Source: an uncultured Bacteroidota bacterium (GTDB taxonomy: Bacteria > Bacteroidota > Rhodothermia > Rhodothermales > Salinibacteraceae). From it: a stretch of 64,000 nt of DNA. Within the stretch, counting starts at the first letter, position 1. Every line of letters starts with the position of its first letter. The translations under genes and the position numbers were made by a program. The notes under the pieces were generated by a model. That model was given only the letters and a program-made list of their open reading frames with translations. It was not told the origin of the DNA and searched no databases. The stretch is from NCBI GenBank assembly GCA_913055845.1, contig CAJXKO010000005.1, positions 18,324 to 82,323 on the forward strand, in the 5' to 3' direction. Shown here one piece after another: positions 43,435 to 52,384 of this stretch.

Positions 43435-44862
43435 ATGAGTCGGATTCTCCCCCTTCTTCTTACCGGTGCCCTTCTGCTCGGCGGATGTAGCTCCTCGTCC
43501 GACAACAGCGGGGAGCGCCGTGGGGAGCGGGGCGGAGAGCAGTCGACCCCGTCCGTGGAGGCGGTGCAGGCCCGCTACGGCTCGCTGCCGTTGGAGGAGC
43601 AGATGAGCGGCACCGTAGAGGCGCAGAATCAGGTGACGATCTCGCCGCAGATTCAGGCGCCGGTGGAGGCGGTTCTTGCCCAGAACGGCGACTACGTGGA
43701 GCAAGGCGATCCACTGGCGCGACTGCAGGACGATCAGTACCGTGAACGGGTCCGACAGGCCGAGGCCTCGCTCCGCATTGCCCGGGCCGACGCCAAGAGC
43801 GCTCGGGCCAACCTCCGGGAGCTCCAGGCCCAGCTCAAGCGCACCCAGCGCCTCGCCGAGCAGGACTTTGAGAGCGAGCAGCGACTCGAAACGCTCCGCG
43901 CACAGGTGTCACAGGCCGACGCGCAGGTAGAGCGCGCCGAGGCGCAGGTGGCCCAGGCCGAAGCCACCCTCGACGAACGCCAGGCCGACCTGCAGCGCAC
44001 GGTGGTGCGTGCCCCCATCAGTGGCCAGGTGGGCAACCGAAACGTGCAGGTGGGCCAACGGGTGGGGCCCGACACACAGCTCTACACCATGGGCAACCTC
44101 GAATCGGTGCGTGTGGAAGTAGGCGTTACGGACCGCATGATCGGGCGCATTGAGGCGGGCCAGACGGCCCGCATTACGGTGCCGTCCGCCGACACGGTCG
44201 TGACCGCCGAAGTGACCCGCCTTTCGCCGTTCATCAGTAACGAAAGCTACAGCGCCGAAGCCGAAATTGAGGTCCAGAACCCCGGCGGGCTGTTCAAGTC
44301 CGGCATGTTCGTACAAGTGGAGGTGGCCTACGCCGAGAGCCAAAAGGCCACGCTCGTGCCTCTGAGCGCCATCTACGAGGATCCGTCCACCGGCGCCCGC
44401 GGCGTCTTCGTCGCCCCCACCCTCGGGACCGAGCTTCCCGTAGAGACGCCCGACTCGTACGACCCCGAGAATCCGCCGCCGCTCACCCAGCCCACGCCCA
44501 CCCGCTTCCGGGATGTTGAGATCTTGGCAGAGGGCCAGCAGCTGGCAGGCGTGCGCGGTGTGGAGGCGGGCGACTGGGTGGTGACTGTGGGGCAAAATCT
44601 GCTGAGCACGAGTGCCGACGAACGGGTGGACGCCCGGGTGCGCCCCCTCCCGTGGTCTCGCCTCATGGCCCTGCAGCGCCTCCAGGATACGGATCTGCTC
44701 CGCCGCATCCTCAAGCGCCAACAGCGCATGGCCGAACGCCGGTTCGGGAATGCCCCGGACACCAGCGGCGCCGATACCACCCAGTCCTCAGCCGCCGACA
44801 CCCAAACCGCCCCGGACGAGCAGTCCGATGGCTCCCTGACGGCCCCCACGGCGTCCCGGTAG
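43435..44862 (+). CDS. RND efflux periplasmic adaptor, lipoprotein
   Basis: A 475-residue membrane-fusion protein. ATG 43435 gives a lipoprotein signal (LPLLLTGALLLGGC) with the lipidated cysteine at residue 18. The barrel-sandwich/lipoyl motif, a long coiled coil (about 95-195) and beta-barrel follow (VRAPISGQVGNRNVQVGQ). The last ~110 residues are Pro/Asp-rich and extend past the usual length. It couples the permease downstream to an outer-membrane channel. Confidence 0.92.
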   Translation: MSRILPLLLTGALLLGGCSSSSDNSGERRGERGGEQSTPSVEAVQARYGSLPLEEQMSGTVEAQNQVTISPQIQAPVEAVLAQNGDYVEQGDPLARLQDDQYRERVRQAEASLRIARADAKSARANLRELQAQLKRTQRLAEQDFESEQRLETLRAQVSQADAQVERAEAQVAQAEATLDERQADLQRTVVRAPISGQVGNRNVQVGQRVGPDTQLYTMGNLESVRVEVGVTDRMIGRIEAGQTARITVPSADTVVTAEVTRLSPFISNESYSAEAEIEVQNPGGLFKSGMFVQVEVAYAESQKATLVPLSAIYEDPSTGARGVFVAPTLGTELPVETPDSYDPENPPPLTQPTPTRFRDVEILAEGQQLAGVRGVEAGDWVVTVGQNLLSTSADERVDARVRPLPWSRLMALQRLQDTDLLRRILKRQQRMAERRFGNAPDTSGADTTQSSAADTQTAPDEQSDGSLTAPTASR

Positions 44863-44905
44863 GTCTCTTCAGTCTCCCTTTTCTGTCACAACGCCCTTCC
44901 CCCCG

Positions 44906-47900
44906 ATGGCTCTCTACGACACTTCCATCCGCCGCCCCGTGGCGACCGCGATGACGTTCTTGGCCATCATCGTCGTGGGGTCGGTGAGCTTCTACTACCT
45001 GCCGGTCGACCTCCTGCCGGAGATCGAGTATCCCCGCGTCACGGTGTACACCAACTACGGGAACGTGGGCCCGGAGGAAATGGAGAAAATCATTACTGAT
45101 CCGATCGCCAACGCCGTCTCCGGCGTGCCCAACGTAGAGCGAATCACGTCGGACTCCGACGAGGGCGGAAGTCGCGTGAACCTGGAGTTCGCGCAGGGGA
45201 CCGACCTCAACGCCGCGGCCAATGACGTACGCGCCGCGCTCGACCGCATTCGCGACGACCTCCCAGTGGAGGCCGAGCCCCCTGGCATCTGGAAATTCGA
45301 TCCCAACAGTCAGGAGATTGTCTCTATCGCCGTAGAGTCGAGCCGGACTCTAGAGTCGCTCACACGGCTGCTGGAACGCGACCTGAGCCGTCGCTTCGAG
45401 CAAATTCCCGGCGTGGGCACCCTCAACATTCGGGGCGGCATCTACCGAGAGGTCCGCGTGAACCTCAACCGCGATCGCCTCCGGGCCTACGACATGTCGG
45501 CGGCGCAAGTGCAACAGGCCATCGGCACGTCCAATGTGGCGCTGCCCGGCGGCAACGTGAAGGAGGGCCTGAAGGACTTGTACGTACGCACACAGGGCGA
45601 GTATGCCTCCCTCGACGAGATTCGACAGACGGTCATCACGACCGTTGGCGGCTCTCCCGTGCAGGTGCAGGACGTGGCCGAGGTGGTGGACGGCTACGAG
45701 GACCTCCAGCGGGTCTCGGAGCTGAACGGCGTGCCGGTCGTGCGCCTGCAGATTCAAAAGCAGAGCGGGGCCAACACCGTGTCGGTGGCCGAACGCATCC
45801 GCGAGGAAGTAGACCTCGTCAACGAGACACGGGCCGACGTGAATCTCACGGTCGTGAGCGACCAGAGCGAGTTTATCCGCAAGTCGATCAACAACGTCCA
45901 GAATTCGGCCATCTGGGGCTCGCTCCTGGCCATCCTGGTCCTCTACCTCTTCCTCCGCAACGGGTCGACGACGTTCATCATCGCGCTGTCGATTCCGATC
46001 TCCATCATCGCCACGTTCGCGCTACTGTTCTTCAACGACCTCACGCTGAACCAGATGACGTTTGGCGGACTGGCGCTGGGCGTGGGGCTGATTGTGGACA
46101 ATGCCATTGTGGTGTTAGAGAATATTGTCCGACAACGGGAGGAGAATGGACGATCCCTCAGAAAGGCCGCCTCAATTGGCACCCGCGAGGTGGCGGGCGC
46201 CATCATGGCGTCCACGCTTACTACGTCGGTCATCTTTCTCCCGCTCGCGTTTGCCCGCACCACCACGGCGGCGCTCTTTCAGTCGCTGGCACTGGTGGTG
46301 GTGTTTGCCCTGGTCTGCTCGCTGCTGGTGGCCCTCACGCTGGTCCCCATGATGGCCAGTCGCTTCCTTACGATCGGCCCGGGCGGGGACGAGGGGGAGG
46401 AAGAGGCCCCGCCCCAGAAATCCTGGTTCCAGCGCGCCTTTGCCCGCCTGGAGCACCGCTACTCGGCACTCATTGAGCGAGCCCTGCAGCGACGGTGGCT
46501 GGTGTTCGGGGCCACGGCCCTCTTGCTCGGCGGCACACTGGCCCTCTGGCCCATGGTGTCGATCGAGCTCGCCCCCCAGACCGACGCGAACGAGATTGAC
46601 GTCGACCTGGAGATGGAGCAGGGAACCAACATCGCCGTCGTGATGGAGTACCTCAACGAGCTAGAGCGGCGTGTGAAAGCCGAACTCCCCGACCAGGACG
46701 TGGAAAACTTTGCCAAGCAGGTACAGCCCTGGGGGGCCGAGGTCGAAGTTCGGCTTGCCTCCGCCTCGGAGCGCTCCATCAATACGTTCGTGCTGGCCGA
46801 CAGCATCCGCTCGGCCGTCCAGGGCAAGGTCCCGGGCGCGGACGTCCGGGTAAGCGCACAGTCAGGGCTTTGGATCCTCCGGCGCGTCTTTAGCACCGGC
46901 GGCGGCAACGAGGCGCTGCAGGTAGAACTGCGAGGCTACGACCTGGAGCAGGCCCGCAAAATTGCGGGCCGTATTCGGGGGCAACTGGAAACCGTGGAGG
47001 GCGTGGCTAGCGTCCGGTCGGAACGACGCGAGGGACGCCCGGAGCAAAACATCCGTTTCCTCCGGAACAAGATTTCCTCCCTTGGGCTCACCGTGCAGGA
47101 GGTGGCGCAGGCCGTGCAGACGAACCTGGGCGGCAGCCGCGCTGCCTCGTACCGGGACGGCGGCGAACAATTCCCCATCGTGGTGCGGCTACGGCCGGAG
47201 GATCGTCTCTCGGTACAGGATCTCGACAACGTCTCCGTCCGCACACCGGAGGGCCAATCGGTCCCCCTCTCCTCCCTGGTGAGCACAGACCGGGGCCGCG
47301 GCCCCACCGAAATTCAGCGCATCAACGGGCAACGCGTCACCTATATCTCGGCCACCCTCAACAGCGATGCAGTTCTGGGAGAGGTCGTAGAGCGGGCCCG
47401 TACCGAGCTGTCCGACCTATCCCTCCCCGAGGGCTTCTCGATCGCGTTTGGTGGGGAGTACCGCGAACAGCAGAAGGCGCAGCGCGACTTCATCATCGCC
47501 ATCATCATGGCACTGGTCCTCATTTACATGGTCATGGCGGGGCAGTTTGAGCGCTTTCTCGACCCGTTCGTGGTCATGTTTAGCGTTCCGCTGGTGCTCA
47601 TTGGCGTCCTTCCCACACTCGTGCTTACCGGCACCACCATCAATATCCAGAGCGTGATGGGCTTCGTCATGCTCATCGGGATCGTGGTGAACAACGCGAT
47701 CGTGCTGGTCGACTACATCAATCTCATGCGCCGGGAGAATGATATGGACCTGCAAGCGGCGGTGGCCGAGGCCGGACGCCTGCGCTTGCGTCCCATCCTC
47801 ATGACGACACTGACGACGGTGCTGGGGCTCGTTCCACTCGCCCTCGGCCTGGGGGCCGGCGCAGAAATCCAGGCCGCCCTCGCCCGGGTCGTCATCGGGG

Positions 47901-48043
47901 GACTTCTCGCCTCAACGCTCGTCACACTCGTGCTCATTCCGGCCGCGTACGTAAGCCTCGAGTTGACGGCCCGCACCCTGCGGACGAAGCTGCCGGACTG
48001 GTCGTGGCTGCCGGACTCCACCCTCCGCCCGCGGCGTGCGTAA
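44906..48043 (+). CDS. RND multidrug/metabolite efflux permease (HAE-1 type)
   Basis: A 1045-residue inner-membrane pump of the AcrB/MdtB class. It opens MALYDTSIRRPVATAMTFLA and has 12 helices in two halves with large periplasmic loops. The proton-relay segment is GLALGVGLIVDNAIVVLEN in the first half; the matching segment in the second half is GFVMLIGIVVNNAIVLVDY, where the acidic pair is Asn-Asn, as is usual for the second half. It follows the adaptor after 43 bases. No TolC-type gene is in the window, so the outer-membrane part must be shared. Substrate unknown. Confidence 0.93.
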   Translation: MALYDTSIRRPVATAMTFLAIIVVGSVSFYYLPVDLLPEIEYPRVTVYTNYGNVGPEEMEKIITDPIANAVSGVPNVERITSDSDEGGSRVNLEFAQGTDLNAAANDVRAALDRIRDDLPVEAEPPGIWKFDPNSQEIVSIAVESSRTLESLTRLLERDLSRRFEQIPGVGTLNIRGGIYREVRVNLNRDRLRAYDMSAAQVQQAIGTSNVALPGGNVKEGLKDLYVRTQGEYASLDEIRQTVITTVGGSPVQVQDVAEVVDGYEDLQRVSELNGVPVVRLQIQKQSGANTVSVAERIREEVDLVNETRADVNLTVVSDQSEFIRKSINNVQNSAIWGSLLAILVLYLFLRNGSTTFIIALSIPISIIATFALLFFNDLTLNQMTFGGLALGVGLIVDNAIVVLENIVRQREENGRSLRKAASIGTREVAGAIMASTLTTSVIFLPLAFARTTTAALFQSLALVVVFALVCSLLVALTLVPMMASRFLTIGPGGDEGEEEAPPQKSWFQRAFARLEHRYSALIERALQRRWLVFGATALLLGGTLALWPMVSIELAPQTDANEIDVDLEMEQGTNIAVVMEYLNELERRVKAELPDQDVENFAKQVQPWGAEVEVRLASASERSINTFVLADSIRSAVQGKVPGADVRVSAQSGLWILRRVFSTGGGNEALQVELRGYDLEQARKIAGRIRGQLETVEGVASVRSERREGRPEQNIRFLRNKISSLGLTVQEVAQAVQTNLGGSRAASYRDGGEQFPIVVRLRPEDRLSVQDLDNVSVRTPEGQSVPLSSLVSTDRGRGPTEIQRINGQRVTYISATLNSDAVLGEVVERARTELSDLSLPEGFSIAFGGEYREQQKAQRDFIIAIIMALVLIYMVMAGQFERFLDPFVVMFSVPLVLIGVLPTLVLTGTTINIQSVMGFVMLIGIVVNNAIVLVDYINLMRRENDMDLQAAVAEAGRLRLRPILMTTLTTVLGLVPLALGLGAGAEIQAALARVVIGGLLASTLVTLVLIPAAYVSLELTARTLRTKLPDWSWLPDSTLRPRRA

Positions 48044-48190
48044 CAGCATCGTCCGGGGACGCCTCCACGACGCACCCCCTCTGGGCAGGACTTCTTTCTA
48101 GGTGCGACCGAAACGAGGATGGTTGGCCCGATGGACCCGCACCGCACTGCTCCTCCCGCTTCATCAATCCCTCAACGCGGCTTTTCTGCC

Positions 48191-48835
48191 ATGCCCCCGA
48201 CCGCCCTCCGCACAGTGGCCCTTCGCCTTCTCACGTGTGTCCTGATGACCCTCCCCCTCGCCGGGTGCGCGCAGGAGCAGGAAACCCCGGACACCACACA
48301 GAGTGCGGCCGAAATTCAGTCGCCGGAGATCGAATCGGCGGATAGCACCGTGGAGGCGGACGTGCCCTTCGTGGTCACCCCGCAAACCACCGTGGACAGC
48401 ATCCTAGCACTGGCCAAGGTCTCATCGGACGATGTTGTGTACGACCTGGGCAGTGGCGACGGCCGAATCCCCATCACGGCCGCTGAGGAATATGGGGCCC
48501 GCGGCGTGGGCATTGAGATCAAGCCCGAACTCGTCCAACGGGCCCGCGAGAACGCGAAGATCTCTGGGGTGAGCGACAAGGTTGAGTTTCGTCAACAAGA
48601 CATTTTCGAGGCGGACTTCAGTGAGGCCACCGTGGTCACCATGTACCTCTTCCCGGAGGTGAACATCCAGCTCCGCCCCATGCTCTTCGAGCAGCTGGAA
48701 CCGGGCACACGCGTCGTCTCCCACAGCTTCGATATGGACGAGTGGGTGCCGGACACCACCATCCGCGTGAACGGCGATGTGCTCTACCTCTGGACGATTC
48801 CGGAGGAGACGCCCGAATTTGTGGACACTGAGTAG
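48191..48835 (+). CDS. lipoprotein with SAM-dependent methyltransferase fold (FAM173/ATPSCKMT-like)
   Basis: A 214-residue protein from ATG 48191 (a frame to 48119 is a less likely start). Residues 1-21 are a lipoprotein signal (VLMTLPLAGC). After a low-complexity linker comes a class I methyltransferase domain: VVYDLGSGDGRIPITAAEE is motif I and GVGIEIKPELVQRARENA binds the SAM ribose; FRQQDIFEADFSEATVVTMYL follows. This domain resembles the FAM173-type lysine methyltransferases. SAM is cytoplasmic, so a lipoprotein anchor is odd. It lies 147 bases after the RND permease. Confidence 0.75.
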   Translation: MPPTALRTVALRLLTCVLMTLPLAGCAQEQETPDTTQSAAEIQSPEIESADSTVEADVPFVVTPQTTVDSILALAKVSSDDVVYDLGSGDGRIPITAAEEYGARGVGIEIKPELVQRARENAKISGVSDKVEFRQQDIFEADFSEATVVTMYLFPEVNIQLRPMLFEQLEPGTRVVSHSFDMDEWVPDTTIRVNGDVLYLWTIPEETPEFVDTE

Positions 48836-48861
48836 GACCTGGGCTTCCCCAGCCAGTCGGG

Positions 48862-48904
48862 CCAAAACGAAATCCCCACTTGGCCTCTTCGGGCCAAGCG
48901 GGGA
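48862..48904 (-). terminator. terminator of the tRNA-Ala transcript
   Basis: CTTGGCC (48879-48885) pairs with GGCCAAG (48892-48898) inside an outer TCCCC/GGGGA stem (48873-48877 with 48900-48904), and on the minus strand the hairpin is followed by a T-rich run (ATTTCGTTTTGG). It lies just past the tRNA 3' end. Confidence 0.75.
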
Positions 48905-48912
48905 GCGGTGTG

Positions 48913-48985
48913 TGGAGCCACTGGGATTCGAACCCAGGACCTCTGGAGTGCGATTCCAGCGCTCTACCAACTGAGCTATGGCCCC
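48913..48985 (-). tRNA. tRNA-Ala (anticodon CGC)
   Basis: A 73-nt cloverleaf on the minus strand. The acceptor GGGGCCA pairs with TGGCTCC and includes the G3:U70 pair that identifies tRNA-Ala. D arm GCTC/GAGC; anticodon stem CTGGA/TCCAG with the loop ATCGCAC, so the anticodon is CGC (reads GCG); T arm CTGGG/CCCAG with TTCGAAT. The discriminator is A, and CCA is not encoded. A strong terminator follows. Confidence 0.95.
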
Positions 48986-48992
48986 GTGAATA

Positions 48993-49011
48993 GCAACAGC
49001 TGGGCTGTTGC
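48993..49011. other. perfect 8-bp hairpin upstream of tRNA-Ala
   Basis: GCAACAGC (48993-49000) pairs perfectly with GCTGTTGC (49004-49011) around a TGG loop, 8 bases upstream of the tRNA 5' end. It may be a transcript-processing element or an operator; no T-run follows. Confidence 0.4.
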
Positions 49012-49205
49012 CTGCCGATGAGTGAACATGCGTAGACACGGTCCCTTCTGCGGGTCTGTTCCTCGACAAAGGCCCTTTCGTCGTGAGAACCGTGCGAAGG
49101 CGCGGTCCCGTGACGAGCGTGTAAGAAGCCGCGCCGAGGCGGCACGCGCAGAGGGACATCTCGTACGGCGTCGCGGAGATCTTTGCAACCATTTCCCGCC
49201 CGACC

Positions 49206-49367
49206 GTGAGCCACAAAAATCTCCCTACGAAGACGTGTCCCGTCTGCAACCGCGAGTTTGAGTGGCGGAAGAAGTGGGAAGACGACTGGGAAAACGTGAA
49301 GTACTGCAGCGAGCGCTGCCGCCGTAACAAAGACCGCGACCACGTTCCCTGGGCGAAAGAGGGCTGA
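49206..49367 (+). CDS. DUF2256 protein (short zinc-ribbon-like)
   Basis: A 53-residue protein from GTG 49206. It fits the DUF2256 family: a CPVC zinc knuckle, the [21 protein letters not shown] core with a second Cys pair, and a basic end. DUF2256 genes often lie beside photolyase/cryptochrome genes, and the CRY-DASH gene starts 127 bases downstream here. The role is unknown; a DNA-repair accessory is plausible. Confidence 0.8.
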   Translation: MSHKNLPTKTCPVCNREFEWRKKWEDDWENVKYCSERCRRNKDRDHVPWAKEG

Positions 49368-49455
49368 CGCTTGTATGTCTGGAGGCATGGAAGAATGGCG
49401 ACACAAGCATCAATGCCTCCCTGCGTCCAGAGCTCTCACACGTCCGCGCGCTGCT

Positions 49456-49491
49456 CCCAACGTTTAGCATCCCCACGTCCAACGTTCCAAC
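49456..49491. repeat. CAACGTTCCAAC-type intergenic repeat
   Basis: A block of CCCAACGTTTAGC, CACGTCCAACG and TTCCAAC words just before the CRY-DASH start codon. Reverse-complemented it resembles the repeat block between fadN and fadA (GGTTGGAA/ACGTTGG words at 12541-12600), so the two look like members of one intergenic family. Confidence 0.5.
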
Positions 49492-49494
49492 ACC

Positions 49495-50946
49495 GTGCCC
49501 ACCACTGCCCTCGTCTGGATCCGCAACGACCTCCGCGTGCGCGACCACGCCCCGCTCCGCCGCGCTGCGGACCACTTCGACCAAGCGATTCCGGTCTACT
49601 GCTTCGACCCGCGTCACTTTGGCACCACGATGTTCGGTCTGCCAAAGATGAGCGCCATTCGCGCCCGCTTCCTGTGCGAGAGCGTACGGGACCTGCGGAG
49701 TTCCCTCCAGGACCGCGGGGGCGACCTGGTGGTGCGGAAGGGCCGTCCGGAAACTGTCCTCCCCGACCTCGTGCGACAGGTGGGGGCCGACGAGGTCCTC
49801 ATGTTTCAGGAAATTGGCACCGAGGAGCGCAAGACGGAGGACGCGGTGAAAGATGCCCTCGTCAACACCGACGCCGTGCCTGGCTTCTTCTGGGGCAAGA
49901 CGCTCTATCACATCGACGACCTCCCCTTTGAGGGCCCCGACGAGATCCCGGACGTTTACACCACCTTCCGAAAGGGAGTGGAGAAGAAAAGCCGCGTGCG
50001 CCCCTCCATCGACGCCCCCGAATCGCTCGCGCCCCTGCCGGACGACCTTTCCTCCGGCCCGATTCCTACGCTCAACGATCTCGGCTTCGACGCCGACGGC
50101 ACGGTCGACGAACGGGCCGTCCTTCCTTTCAAGGGCGGAGAAACGCGCGGACTCGACCGCATCGACGAATACATGTGGCGAGAGGACTGCCTCAAGAAGT
50201 ACAAGGCCACACGGAACGGCCTCCTCGGCGCCAACTACTCCTCTAAGTTCAGCCCCTGGCTAGCCCACGGGTGCATCACACCGCGACAGATCCACGAGGA
50301 GGTCGAGCGCTACGAGGACCAGCGATTCGACAACAAGTCGACCTACTGGATGAAGTTCGAACTCATCTGGCGCGACTTCTTCACCTACGTCACCTGGAAG
50401 GCGGGCGATCGCCTCTTCGCGCCCGGCGGCATCATCGGCAACGACATCGACTGGAGAGACCACGACGAGTCGTTTGAGCGCTGGGCGACCGGCACCACCG
50501 GCATCCCGTTCGTCGACGCCAACATGCGGGAGCTGAACCGAACGGGCTACATGTCAAACCGCGGGCGTCAGAACGTCGCGAGCATGCTTTCCCAGAGCCT
50601 GAAGCTGGACTGGCGGATGGGCGCGGCCTACTTCGAGTCGCGCCTCGTGGACTACGACGTGGCCTCCAACTGGGGCAACTGGGCCTACAACTCCCGCGTG
50701 GGCAACGACCCGCGGGCCCGCTACTTCAACATCGTGAAGCAGGCGAAGCGCTACGACGAGGACGGCGAGTACGTGCGCTACTGGCTTCCGGAGTTGGAGG
50801 GGGTACCCGACGAGTTCGTCCACGAGCCGCACCGGATGAGCCACGAACAGCAGAAGCTCTACGACTGCGTCCTGGGCGCGGACTATCCCAAGCCGATGGT
50901 GAATCTCGACAAGACCTACGAGCGCATCCGCAACGAGCGCGGGTAG
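49495..50946 (+). CDS. cryptochrome/photolyase, CRY-DASH type
   Basis: A 483-residue FAD and antenna-cofactor photoreceptor from GTG 49495 (codes MPTTALVWIRNDLRVRDH). The FAD domain has GTTGIPFVDANMRELNRTGY and MSNRGRQNVAS, then DWRMGAAYFESRLVDYDVAS and NWGNWAYNSRVGNDPR, which are diagnostic of CRY-DASH. These enzymes repair UV lesions in single-stranded or loop DNA and may sense light. The upstream DUF2256 gene supports the repair context. Confidence 0.93.
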   Translation: MPTTALVWIRNDLRVRDHAPLRRAADHFDQAIPVYCFDPRHFGTTMFGLPKMSAIRARFLCESVRDLRSSLQDRGGDLVVRKGRPETVLPDLVRQVGADEVLMFQEIGTEERKTEDAVKDALVNTDAVPGFFWGKTLYHIDDLPFEGPDEIPDVYTTFRKGVEKKSRVRPSIDAPESLAPLPDDLSSGPIPTLNDLGFDADGTVDERAVLPFKGGETRGLDRIDEYMWREDCLKKYKATRNGLLGANYSSKFSPWLAHGCITPRQIHEEVERYEDQRFDNKSTYWMKFELIWRDFFTYVTWKAGDRLFAPGGIIGNDIDWRDHDESFERWATGTTGIPFVDANMRELNRTGYMSNRGRQNVASMLSQSLKLDWRMGAAYFESRLVDYDVASNWGNWAYNSRVGNDPRARYFNIVKQAKRYDEDGEYVRYWLPELEGVPDEFVHEPHRMSHEQQKLYDCVLGADYPKPMVNLDKTYERIRNERG

Positions 50947-50953
50947 CGCCCCC

Positions 50954-51580
50954 CTACGCCTCCTTGCGCCCCCCAGCCACGAAGAACTCGTCCTGCCGCC
51001 ACGCACAGTCCACCTCCGTGAAACCGGCCCGCTCCATGGCCTTGAGTTGCGGGTAGAGCGGGAGCGTGCCCACGTGATCGCCCACCAAACAGTGGCCGCC
51101 GGGACGGAGTGGCTCCAGAACGCTTCGGAAAAGCAGTTCGTAGCGCGACTCGGCCTCGGCCCGGTCCACTTCGTGCCCCACGATGGCATGCAGGGCCAGC
51201 GAGGCCACCACCAGGTCGTACGGCCCACCTGGCAATGGCGCCCCGTCGGTAGGCACCGCCACCTGAATGGGGTCCACGTTGCGAGTCAGTTGTCCCACCT
51301 TCTCCTGGGCAATGGCAAGCAGGTCCGGATCCTCGTCGATCAACACGAGCTCCACCTGCGGGTAGGCGTCGAGCACCGTGGCGGCGGCATTGCCGGTGCC
51401 ACACGCCAGGTCGCCCACTCGGGCGCCAGGTGGCAGGGGCGGGAGGGCCATCGCCAACTCCTCCAGCATGGGCACCGCCTGGGGCATACGTCGCTCCAGG
51501 TGGATGTCGTACCAGCGGCCGTCGTCCCAGTGGCCGCCGTCGCGATTCAGGTTGTCTCTCCAATTGGGCAATTCGCTCAT
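50954..51580 (-). CDS. class I SAM-dependent methyltransferase
   Basis: A 208-residue soluble enzyme. Motif I is VGDLACGTGNAAATVLD, then the acidic ELVLIDEDPDLLAIA; the region YDLVVASLALHAIVG is the next strand, and LRPGGHCLVGDHVGTLP closes the fold. This general fold does not identify the substrate. It ends 8 bases from the CRY-DASH stop (convergent) and lies upstream of nothing in its operon. Confidence 0.85.
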   Translation of the reverse strand: MSELPNWRDNLNRDGGHWDDGRWYDIHLERRMPQAVPMLEELAMALPPLPPGARVGDLACGTGNAAATVLDAYPQVELVLIDEDPDLLAIAQEKVGQLTRNVDPIQVAVPTDGAPLPGGPYDLVVASLALHAIVGHEVDRAEAESRYELLFRSVLEPLRPGGHCLVGDHVGTLPLYPQLKAMERAGFTEVDCAWRQDEFFVAGGRKEA

Positions 51581-51616
51581 AGAGGTGTGGGGGAAGCGCC
51601 CTCCGGCACAGTGCGG

Positions 51617-52267
51617 CTAGGCCGTCGCGGGCGCTCCGGTGCGTCCTTTTTTGTGAATTCCGTTCTCGTTGACGTGGCCCACGTAGCGCCCGAGGATGGT
51701 GACCTCCTCAAACACGTCGGGCTGGATGTGGATGTCGTCGTACTCCGGGTTGCACGGCTCCAGGCGGAGCCCGTCCTCGTCGTGGTACACGCGCTTGAGG
51801 GAGGTCTCGCCGTTGTAGAGCACCGCCCCAATGCCTCCCTCCGGGATGTCCTCGTCAATGAGGAGGACGTAGTCGCCGTCGTGAATGTCGGCCCCGCGCA
51901 TGGACTGCCCCGACACGCGGATGGCAAAGATTTCGTCGAGGTTTGAGAAGAGCATGTCGAGGGTAATGGTCCCGAGGTCCGCCTCGACGGCCTCCTGCAA
52001 CGTCCCGGCCGAGATGATGCCTTTCACCGGAATTCCGGGCTCTTCCTGTTCTTGGTAGCGCGGGGCGAGATGATACCCCTGATCGTCGCGCGTGAGGTGT
52101 CCCTTCCGGTGCAGCGCCTTCAGGTTCTGCGTCACGCTATTGGGCGAGCTGTAGCCGAAGTGGTCAATGATTTCCCGGTACGTCGGCCAGACGCCCGTGT
52201 CGTGCATCTGATCGATCAGGAACTGCAAGAATTCGTGCTGCTTGGCGGTGAGCTTTTTGCGACCCAT
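51617..52267 (-). CDS. lexA: LexA repressor
   Basis: A 216-residue SOS repressor from ATG 52267. The N-terminal winged helix (residues 1-65) has TYREIIDHFGYSSPNSVTQNLKAL (in pieces) and the self-cleavage site A87-G88 in IISAGTL. The catalytic serine S122 is in VSGQSMRGADIHDGDYV and the lysine K158 in TSLKRVY. RecA* filaments should trigger cleavage. The palindrome at 52329-52343 may be its autoregulatory site. It is on the same strand as recO. Confidence 0.95.
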   Translation of the reverse strand: MGRKKLTAKQHEFLQFLIDQMHDTGVWPTYREIIDHFGYSSPNSVTQNLKALHRKGHLTRDDQGYHLAPRYQEQEEPGIPVKGIISAGTLQEAVEADLGTITLDMLFSNLDEIFAIRVSGQSMRGADIHDGDYVLLIDEDIPEGGIGAVLYNGETSLKRVYHDEDGLRLEPCNPEYDDIHIQPDVFEEVTILGRYVGHVNENGIHKKGRTGAPATA

Positions 52268-52328
52268 GGCGAAGGCAGAGGGCAACGCACAGCTGGCGAA
52301 CAGCCGTCCCAGTGTCCCCGGAGGATTC

Positions 52329-52343
52329 TGTGGGACGACCACA
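52329..52343. promoter_or_regulatory. palindrome upstream of lexA (candidate LexA box)
   Basis: TGTGG-GACGA-CCACA, a perfect 5+5 inverted repeat with a 5-base centre, 62 bases upstream of the lexA start codon. An AT-rich stretch beside it (TATATTCTACACAG at 52344-52357) may be the promoter. It is not the E. coli CTGT box; LexA boxes differ between phyla. Confidence 0.4.
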
Positions 52344-52384
52344 TATATTCTACACAGTAAGGGTATCGAGGACCGCGGACAAGG

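Noticed and set aside
48862..49011. The two hairpins around tRNA-Ala as an att site of an integrated element
   Set aside because: No integrase, no duplicated tRNA end and no foreign gene content beside the tRNA.
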